Under the pieces are notes generated by a model. The model did not search any database and was not told where the DNA came from. It worked only from the letters and a program-made list of their open reading frames with translations. Below, in pieces: positions 6,040-10,967 of a stretch of 10,967 nt of DNA. Source of the stretch: Bacteroides sp. CAG:144 (lineage in GTDB: Bacteria; Bacteroidota; Bacteroidia; Bacteroidales; UBA11471); assembly GCA_000434215.1 (NCBI GenBank), contig HF999741.1, positions 43,735 to 54,701 on the forward strand, in the 5' to 3' direction. A program made the position numbers and the translations under genes. Positions within the stretch are counted from its first letter, which is position 1. Every line of letters begins with the position of its first letter.

Positions 6040-7131
6040 ATGAAAAGAAACTATTTATTATTGACCCCCGGCCCCCTAAGCACATCAGAAACCGTCAGAG
6101 AAGCCATGTTGCAAGACTGGTGTACATGGGACAAAGATTATAACGAAGGCATCGTTACGCCTTTGAGAAAAGACTTGTTAGCTATCGCCGGTCTGAACGA
6201 AGACGAGTACACCAATGTGCTGCTGCAAGGCAGCGGAACCTACTGCGTGGAAGCGACCATCGGTGCTGCCGTACGTCCGGAAGACAAACTGCTGATTCTC
6301 GCCAACGGCGCTTATGGAAAACGTATGGCCGAAATCGCCCGCTATTATCACATCGACCATGTACTCGTTTCTCTCAACGAGACCGAATTGATCACCGGCG
6401 AGACAGCCCGTAAGGCGCTGGAAGAAAATCCCGGTGTTACCCACTTGTCTATGGTGCACAGCGAAACGACGACCGGACTGCTGAACCGTATCGAAGAAGT
6501 CGCCGAAGTAATCAAAGGGAAAAATATCACATTCATCGTCGATGCGATGAGCAGCTTCGGCGGTGTACCTATCGACATCAAAGGTCTGGGTATAGATTTC
6601 CTCATCAGCAGTGCCAACAAATGTATACAAGGTGTTCCCGGATTTGGTTTCATCATCGCCAAGAAAGAAAAAATGTCGGCGACCAAAGGTAATGCCCGCT
6701 CGCTTTCCCTCGACATCTACGCCCAATGGGAAACGATGGAAAAAGGAAACGGGAAATGGCGTTATACCTCTCCCACCCACGTCGTACATGCTTTCTATCA
6801 GGCCATGCAAGAGCTGAAAGCAGAAGGTGGCATTCCCGCACGGCATCGCCGTTACGAAGAAAATCACCGCACGTTGGTCGACGGTATGCGCAATCTTGGA
6901 TTTGAAACGCTCTTACCCGATGACAAGCAGGGTTGTATCATCACTTCATTTTACTACCCGACAAAAGATTTCGATTTCGTCGACTTCTACAATAAACTCA
7001 AAGCAAAAGGTTTTGTTATCTATCCGGGAAAAATTTCCGAAGCCGATACGTTCCGCATCGGAAATATCGGAGATATTTATCCGCAAGACATCGAAGCCCT
7101 TTTACAAGCCATCAAAGAAGTACGCAACTAA
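6040..7131 (+). CDS. phnW: 2-aminoethylphosphonate--pyruvate transaminase
   Basis: PhnW is a PLP-dependent class V aminotransferase that converts 2-aminoethylphosphonate and pyruvate to phosphonoacetaldehyde and alanine, feeding PhnX. I use ATG 6040 (MKRNYLLLTPGPLSTSETVR), giving 363 aa, the family length. A longer start at 5950 would run 77 bp into phnX and add a non-conserved Ser/Thr-rich leader. Visible features are TPGPLSTS (substrate phosphonate end), the GSGTYCVEA cofactor-phosphate loop (~64-72), VDAMSSFGG with Asp168 for the PLP nitrogen, and the PLP lysine Lys194 in SSANKCIQGVPGFGF. These match, from memory, Asp168 and Lys194 of the Salmonella enzyme. Gene and active site look intact. 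It is last in the operon and followed by a strong terminator. Confidence 0.97.
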   Translation: MKRNYLLLTPGPLSTSETVREAMLQDWCTWDKDYNEGIVTPLRKDLLAIAGLNEDEYTNVLLQGSGTYCVEATIGAAVRPEDKLLILANGAYGKRMAEIARYYHIDHVLVSLNETELITGETARKALEENPGVTHLSMVHSETTTGLLNRIEEVAEVIKGKNITFIVDAMSSFGGVPIDIKGLGIDFLISSANKCIQGVPGFGFIIAKKEKMSATKGNARSLSLDIYAQWETMEKGNGKWRYTSPTHVVHAFYQAMQELKAEGGIPARHRRYEENHRTLVDGMRNLGFETLLPDDKQGCIITSFYYPTKDFDFVDFYNKLKAKGFVIYPGKISEADTFRIGNIGDIYPQDIEALLQAIKEVRN

Positions 7132-7151
7132 TATCTTCTTATATATCGAAA

Positions 7152-7189
7152 ATAGAAAAGCCCAGACTTGAAAGTCTGGGCTTTTCTAT
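7152..7189. terminator. Strong bidirectional terminator between phnW and the dehydrogenase gene
   Basis: A perfect 17-bp stem with a TGAA loop starts 21 bp after the phnW stop. The left arm is ATAGAAAAGCCCAGACT and the right arm is its exact complement. The GC core (GCCCAGACT) is flanked by AAAA on the left and TTTT on the right, so it has a T-run on either strand. It can therefore end both phnW (+) and the convergent dehydrogenase gene (-), whose stop is only 14 bp away. Confidence 0.9.
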
Positions 7190-7202
7190 ATAATATTCTC
7201 TC

Positions 7203-8396
7203 TTACAGTTCCAAATCGACATTGAACTGCTCATGCCAGAGCAGTCCTTGTTTATTGAGCTGTTCCATAAAGGGGTCGGGATCGAATTCCTCGACATTGT
7301 AAACACCGGGTTTCTTCCAAATACCTTTCAAGAACATCATGGCCCCGATCATGGCAGGTACACCGGTCGTGTAGCTCACGCCCTGCATTCCCGTCTCCTC
7401 ATAAGCGGCACGGTGCGAACAATTGTTATAAACATAATAAGTAAGTTCTTTGCCATCTTTCACACCCCGTATGCGGCAACCGATCGATGTCTCTCCTTCG
7501 TAATTTTCACCGAGGTCTTGCGGATTGGGCAGCACGGCTTTGAGGAACTGCAACGGAACGATTTCCATACCGTTGTAATTGATAGGCTTGATACTGGCCA
7601 TACCGATATTCTGTATCACCCGCAAATGGGTCAGATATTCCTGTCCGAAAGTCATCCAGAAACGGGCACGCTTGATAGTCGGATAATTCTTTACCAAACT
7701 TTCAAGTTCTTCATGATGAAGAAGATAACTTTCACGCGGTCCAACATTGGGATAAGTGAGCGGGCGGTGTATTTCAAGAGGATCGGTTTCTATCCACTTG
7801 CCGTCTTCCCAATATAATCCTTTCTGGGTAATCTCCCGTATGTTGATTTCGGGATTGAAATTGGTTGCGAATGCTTTATGATGATCGCCGGCGTTACAAT
7901 CCACAATATCGAGATAATGAATTTCATCGAAATAATGCTTGGCGGCATAAGCTGTATATACGCTCGTTACACCCGGGTCGAACCCGCAACCGAGGATAGC
8001 CGTAAGACCGGCTTTCTCGAAACGGTCTTTGTAAGCCCACTGCCAACTATACTCGAAATGGGCTTCGTCTTTGGGTTCGTAATTGGCGGTATCGAGATAA
8101 TTGACACCGGTACGCAGACAAGCCTCCATAATCGTCAAATCCTGATAAGGCAAAGCAAGATTCATAACGATATCCGGACGGAAACTCTCGAAAAGAGCAA
8201 CCAACTGTTCTACATCGTCGGCATCGACCTGTGCGGTCTTGATCGCCTTATTCCCGATAGCCTCCACAATGGCGTCGCATTTCGATTTCGTGCGGCTGGC
8301 TATCATAATCTCTGTAAAAACGTCGGCGTTCTGCGCCACTTTGTGCGCGGCCACGGTAGCTACTCCGCCGGCACCGATAATAAGGACTTTTCCCAT
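7203..8396 (-). CDS. Saccharopine dehydrogenase family protein, probable carboxynorspermidine/carboxyspermidine dehydrogenase
   Basis: This family joins aspartate beta-semialdehyde with a diamine and reduces the imine with NADPH. In gut Bacteroidales it is the likely first step of the carboxyspermidine route to spermidine. The protein has 397 aa. Its N-terminal Rossmann fold carries VLIIGAGGVATVAAHKVAQN (residues 4-23), followed by IASRTKSKCD, which would contact the NADP ribose/phosphate. Further motifs are VMNLALPYQDLTIMEACL, LGCGFDPGVTSVY (Cys at the usual substrate-domain entry) and the C-terminal CSHRAAYEETGMQGVSYTTG. Classical lysine-pathway saccharopine dehydrogenase is the alternative; the polyamine role is more likely here but is inferred from family knowledge. 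From memory, Bacteroides keeps this gene next to bcp-recA, and here the phosphonate operon separates them. Confidence 0.85.
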   Translation of the reverse strand: MGKVLIIGAGGVATVAAHKVAQNADVFTEIMIASRTKSKCDAIVEAIGNKAIKTAQVDADDVEQLVALFESFRPDIVMNLALPYQDLTIMEACLRTGVNYLDTANYEPKDEAHFEYSWQWAYKDRFEKAGLTAILGCGFDPGVTSVYTAYAAKHYFDEIHYLDIVDCNAGDHHKAFATNFNPEINIREITQKGLYWEDGKWIETDPLEIHRPLTYPNVGPRESYLLHHEELESLVKNYPTIKRARFWMTFGQEYLTHLRVIQNIGMASIKPINYNGMEIVPLQFLKAVLPNPQDLGENYEGETSIGCRIRGVKDGKELTYYVYNNCSHRAAYEETGMQGVSYTTGVPAMIGAMMFLKGIWKKPGVYNVEEFDPDPFMEQLNKQGLLWHEQFNVDLEL

Positions 8397-8434
8397 TTTA
8401 CGTTATTGTTTATGAATTGTCGGTTTTAACGGTA

Positions 8435-8468
8435 CAAAGATAGCTTTTTCCGATGAATATCGAGCAAC
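8435..8468 (-). promoter_or_regulatory. Promoter of the dehydrogenase gene
   Basis: On the minus strand a perfect -7 element TATCTTTG (8442-8435), identical to that of bcp, is preceded by GTTG (8468-8465) at a 22-bp spacing. That -33 has one mismatch and is one base outside the usual spacing. The predicted leader before ATG 8394-8396 is about 30 nt. Confidence 0.6.
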
Positions 8469-8501
8469 TCTATCTTTACAATTTACATACTATTAAAACA
8501 G

Positions 8502-8527
8502 AGCCGCACGGCAGCTGCCGTGCGGCT
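8502..8527 (-). terminator. Terminator hairpin of the DUF4301 gene (perfect palindrome)
   Basis: A perfect 26-bp palindrome (arms AGCCGCACGGCAG and its complement) lies 18 bp past the DUF4301 stop codon. On the minus strand it is followed by CTGTTTTAATAG, a short U-run. The folded form would have an 11-bp GC-rich stem with an AGCT loop. It sits between two minus-strand genes and insulates the dehydrogenase promoter from DUF4301 read-through. Confidence 0.8.
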
Positions 8528-8545
8528 TGAAATAGCACATGGCTG

Positions 8546-10063
8546 TTATTGATGCTGTTCGCGCAACAGATCGTTTACAGTCTTCACCGGATTGAACGTC
8601 GAAATGGGAACCTCGACAAAAAGCGTATTCCAGTCCGACATGGCTCCGTTCCACAACCCCGGTAATTCGAGAGCCTTCAAATCTTTTCCGTTCTTGGATT
8701 TGTACGAAATAAATCCGGTTTTCTTATCGACATATTTCGGAAGGTCGTATTTCTCGTTTTTCCCGTTTTTCACAGCACATACCAAATCGACAGGATTGAA
8801 GTGTGTCGACTTGTCGAACATCGCTTTCGAGGCAGGATTTTTCAAATCGATCTGCGAACTCTCCAATATCTGCGGAGAGAACGAACCGTCGGCATTATAC
8901 ACCAAGAAAGGTCCTCCGCCGGGTTCTCCCACATTCTTCACCATACCGCATACACGCAACGGACGACGCAATTTTTTCAGCAGATACACAACCAGCTCAG
9001 CATCTTCCATTTTCTTTATATCGGGGTGGCGGGTAAAGAGTTGCTGTTGCAGGAAAAGTATGACTTCCCGTACATCGTCCATCGTGTATTTTCCGCTTTC
9101 AAGCATGGAAACATAAGCATCGATCTGTTTTTTAAGAGAAACAAGTACTCCGCCTATGATTTTTTTGAAACGCACGGTATCGGGTTTTATGCGATCGGGT
9201 ACGACATTATCGATATTTTTAATAAAAATCACATCGGCATCTATGTCATTGAGGTTCTCGATAAGGGCGCCATGTCCTCCGGGACGGAAAAGCAACTTGC
9301 CTTTGTCTCTGAACGGCTTATTCTCCATATCGGCCGCAATGGTATCGGTCGAAGGTTTTTGTTCCGAAAAACTGATGTGATATTTCACATCGTACTCTTT
9401 TTCATACAAGGCTTGTTTATCGGCCACGACTTTTTTGAAATAGGGCAAATGCTCATGGGATACGGTAAAATGCACATTCACGTCGCCGGCCTCGTTGCGG
9501 GCATACATGGCTCCCTCGGCCAAATGTTCTTCTATGGCCGTACGATCGGCATCGGGATAATGATGGAATTTGAGCATACCTTTCGGTAATGCCCCGTAGT
9601 TGAGCCCTTTCTCCGAAAGAAGATTTGCAACAATCTCTTTATACTGTCCCGCCGCTACCAACGCATCTATATCCCGGCCTTCTTTTTCGAGGCAAACTTT
9701 ATTGAGGTCGGCGTAAAAAGCAAAATCTTTGATATGTGAGAAAAATTTCTTTTCGAATTCGGTTGTAGGTTCGGTATAATCGGCATCGACGAATTCAAAT
9801 AAATTTTTGAACATACGGCTGGCCGCACCCGATGCCGGAACAAATTTCACAATCGTCGGATTCGATGCCAAATATTCGTCCCAAACGTCAAGATAGTGAT
9901 CGATCGCCGTATCGTCGAGTGCCAAAATACCATTTCCCAGCCCGGCAGGAGCTTCCAATTTGAGATAGGGGAAACCGGTCTCGAAACAATGCAACTGTTC
10001 TTCAATCTGTTTTTCGGAAATTCCTTTCTGTTTCAGTAATGCTAAATCTTCGGGTGTAAACAT
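8546..10063 (-). CDS. DUF4301 family protein, possible nucleotidyltransferase
   Basis: This 505-aa cytoplasmic protein matches DUF4301, a family common in Bacteroidetes with no established function that I know of. I chose ATG 10061-10063 (MFTPEDLALLKQKGISEKQI). The frame is open to 10171, but that adds a Phe/Lys-rich leader overlapping the promoter. Motifs suggest a nucleotide-sugar pyrophosphorylase-like GT-A fold: PASGAASRMF (76-85) where GxGTR would be, HFTVSHEH (198-205), FRPGGHGALIEN (259-270), IKNIDNVVPD (281-290) as in the UDPGP-family NxDN site, and GEPGGGPFLVYNADGS (379-394) like the GEK.G-DG segment of those enzymes. There is no signal peptide. It stands alone with its own promoter and terminator, so context does not name a substrate. 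Family membership is firm; the activity is inference. Confidence 0.85.
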   Translation of the reverse strand: MFTPEDLALLKQKGISEKQIEEQLHCFETGFPYLKLEAPAGLGNGILALDDTAIDHYLDVWDEYLASNPTIVKFVPASGAASRMFKNLFEFVDADYTEPTTEFEKKFFSHIKDFAFYADLNKVCLEKEGRDIDALVAAGQYKEIVANLLSEKGLNYGALPKGMLKFHHYPDADRTAIEEHLAEGAMYARNEAGDVNVHFTVSHEHLPYFKKVVADKQALYEKEYDVKYHISFSEQKPSTDTIAADMENKPFRDKGKLLFRPGGHGALIENLNDIDADVIFIKNIDNVVPDRIKPDTVRFKKIIGGVLVSLKKQIDAYVSMLESGKYTMDDVREVILFLQQQLFTRHPDIKKMEDAELVVYLLKKLRRPLRVCGMVKNVGEPGGGPFLVYNADGSFSPQILESSQIDLKNPASKAMFDKSTHFNPVDLVCAVKNGKNEKYDLPKYVDKKTGFISYKSKNGKDLKALELPGLWNGAMSDWNTLFVEVPISTFNPVKTVNDLLREQHQ

Positions 10064-10101
10064 AGTATCTATTTTTAGGATTGTCAAAATTGAAAACTTC
10101 T

Positions 10102-10132
10102 CAAAGTTAAAAAATTTTTTGGGAAAAACAAT
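10102..10132 (-). promoter_or_regulatory. Promoter of the DUF4301 gene
   Basis: On the minus strand TAACTTTG (10109-10102) fits the TAnnTTTG -7 consensus exactly. It is preceded at 19 bp by ATTG (10132-10129), a -33 with one mismatch. The predicted leader to ATG 10063 is about 30 nt. This supports the shorter start codon of the gene. Confidence 0.6.
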
Positions 10133-10210
10133 GGTTATTTGAGCAAAGTTTATATATTCGTTACAGTACATTTTCTATTACAATAAATACTTTTTTAAGA
10201 CTGCAACAGC

Positions 10211-10633
10211 ATGAAAGCAATTGTTATATATTATAGCCACAAAGGACGCACCGCCAACTATGCCCGGGAAATCGCCATGTACTTATGGTCGAAAGGAATA
10301 AGCGTAAGTCTGTGCTCCGTTTCCGACTTCGACCGTAATAAGGCCAAAGAAGCCGATCTGCTGTTGACCGGCTGCTGGACTTGCGGCTGGTTTATCATAA
10401 ACCAACACCCCCATGAACAATGGAAATCTCTCGCCAAAACCATTTCAGGGATATTCCCGATAGAAAAGACGCTTTTCTTCACGACCTACAAAATAAGAAC
10501 AGGTAGCATGTTCCGAAATATGAAACACGCCATGAACATACCCGCATCGACCCGGGTTCACCGACTGCAATCCCGCACAGGCAAACTATCGGAACACGAT
10601 CGCGAACTTTTGAATTTATTTATCAATAAATAG
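10211..10633 (+). CDS. Flavodoxin-like protein, 140 aa
   Basis: The sequence opens with beta strand KAIVIYYS followed by the phosphate-binding loop SHKGRTANYAREIA (residues 9-22), the FMN site of flavodoxins. The second strand and helix (GISVSLCSVSDFDRNKAKEA) and the 50s loop (DLLLTGCWTCGWFI) follow, where Trp56 and Trp60 could stack on the flavin. The C-terminal end is short for a flavodoxin. It would be a cytoplasmic one- or two-electron carrier or a flavin-dependent reductase. The paired cysteines Cys55 and Cys58 (CWTC) in the flavin loop are unusual and could be redox active. It is divergent from DUF4301 and 24 bp upstream of the catalase gene, suggesting co-transcription and a stress role. 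Partner proteins are unknown. A weak -7-like TACTTTTT lies at 10188-10195. Confidence 0.8.
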   Translation: MKAIVIYYSHKGRTANYAREIAMYLWSKGISVSLCSVSDFDRNKAKEADLLLTGCWTCGWFIINQHPHEQWKSLAKTISGIFPIEKTLFFTTYKIRTGSMFRNMKHAMNIPASTRVHRLQSRTGKLSEHDRELLNLFINK

Positions 10634-10657
10634 TTTATCACCTAAAAAAGACAAAAA

Positions 10658-10967
10658 ATGGAAAAGAAAAAATTGACAAGAGCCAATGGTGCTCCGGTAG
10701 CCGACAACAACAATGTCTCCACAGCAGGAAAGCGAGGACCAATGCTATTGCAAGACGTATGGTTTCTTGAAAAATTAGCCCACTTCGACCGGGAAGTTAT
10801 TCCCGAACGACGCATGCACGCCAAAGGATCGGGAGCTTTCGGACACTTCACCGTTACCCATGACATCACCCGATACACCAAAGCGGCGATCTTCTCTGAA
10901 ATAGGGAAACAAACCGAATTGTTCATGCGTTTCTCGACCGTTGCCGGCGAACGCGGAGCTGCCGATG
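10658..10967 (+). CDS. katA: Catalase (monofunctional, haem), 5' part only
   Basis: Catalase converts hydrogen peroxide to water and oxygen. The window ends after 103 codons of an expected ~480-490. The start is ATG 10658 ([19 protein letters not shown]), followed by [20 protein letters not shown], the usual substrate-channel lead-in. The catalytic His54 lies in [13 protein letters not shown], and haem-pocket residues follow in [15 protein letters not shown]. The sequence resembles small-subunit clade 3 catalases such as Bacteroides KatA/KatB; which paralogue it is cannot be told. A poor promoter (TTTG 10609-10612, 18 bp, TAGTTTAT 10631-10638) overlaps the end of the flavodoxin gene, so the catalase may be co-transcribed with flavodoxin or separately controlled. 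In Bacteroides katB is OxyR-regulated; no OxyR site is evident here. Confidence 0.95.
   Translation, partial: MEKKKLTRANGAPVADNNNVSTAGKRGPMLLQDVWFLEKLAHFDREVIPERRMHAKGSGAFGHFTVTHDITRYTKAAIFSEIGKQTELFMRFSTVAGERGAAD

Noticed and set aside
8801..9589. 262-residue ORF antisense to DUF4301
   Set aside because: It is a codon-composition shadow of the DUF4301 gene, with no recognisable domain. The same applies to the antisense frames over phnW (6178-6867), recA (2212-2619) and the dehydrogenase (7233-7817, 7878-8429).
10064..10171. 36-residue N-terminal extension of DUF4301
   Set aside because: It covers the predicted promoter and is AT-driven (Phe/Lys/Ile-rich); the family begins at MFTPEDL.
10614..10631. 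Hairpin ATTTATT-TATC-AATAAAT at the flavodoxin stop
   Set aside because: The stem is only AT pairs and lacks a following T-run, so it is too weak to call a terminator.

Overview
The window looks like chromosome of a gut-type Bacteroidales bacterium. The RecA, Bcp, DUF4301, DUF5690 and carboxynorspermidine-dehydrogenase-like proteins are typical of that order. Four intergenic regions carry Bacteroidetes-type promoters (TTTG near -33, TAnnTTTG near -7), and Shine-Dalgarno sites are weak or absent. Genus cannot be fixed from this sequence; Barnesiellaceae or a relative is only a guess.

Layout. (1) Bases 1-1975, + strand, are a decayed mobile-element scar. It holds a broken gene of a Bacteroidales phage/conjugative-element family, three very small genes (two encode membrane peptides), an unrecognised ORF, the C-terminal third of a frameshifted tyrosine recombinase, and an intact small XRE regulator. 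(2) Bases 2101-3756, - strand, are the bcp-recA operon with a near-ideal promoter and a terminator. (3) Bases 3822-7189, + strand, are a 2-aminoethylphosphonate (AEP) operon: a frameshifted DUF5690 major-facilitator-like transporter, phnX and phnW. Three 11-bp tandem repeats resembling a Pho box lie upstream and a strong 17-bp-stem terminator lies downstream. (4) 7203-8468, - strand, is a saccharopine/carboxynorspermidine dehydrogenase family gene. (5) 8502-10132, - strand, is a DUF4301 gene whose motifs suggest a nucleotidyltransferase of the UDP-sugar pyrophosphorylase type. (6) From 10211, + strand, come a flavodoxin-like protein and the start of a catalase cut by the window edge.

How the genes fit together. 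PhnW transfers the amino group of AEP to pyruvate, and PhnX splits the resulting phosphonoacetaldehyde into acetaldehyde and phosphate. The DUF5690 protein is the obvious import candidate but carries a one-base frameshift. As I recall, Bacteroides keeps the dehydrogenase, bcp and recA together as one stress operon; here the oppositely oriented phosphonate operon sits between the dehydrogenase and bcp. Bcp, RecA, flavodoxin and catalase together give the region an oxidative-stress and DNA-repair flavour.

The most noteworthy points are the candidate Pho-box array, the transporter frameshift, the phosphonate operon inside the recA neighbourhood, and the nucleotidyltransferase-like reading of DUF4301. 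I see no CRISPR array, tRNA, rRNA or complete insertion sequence.
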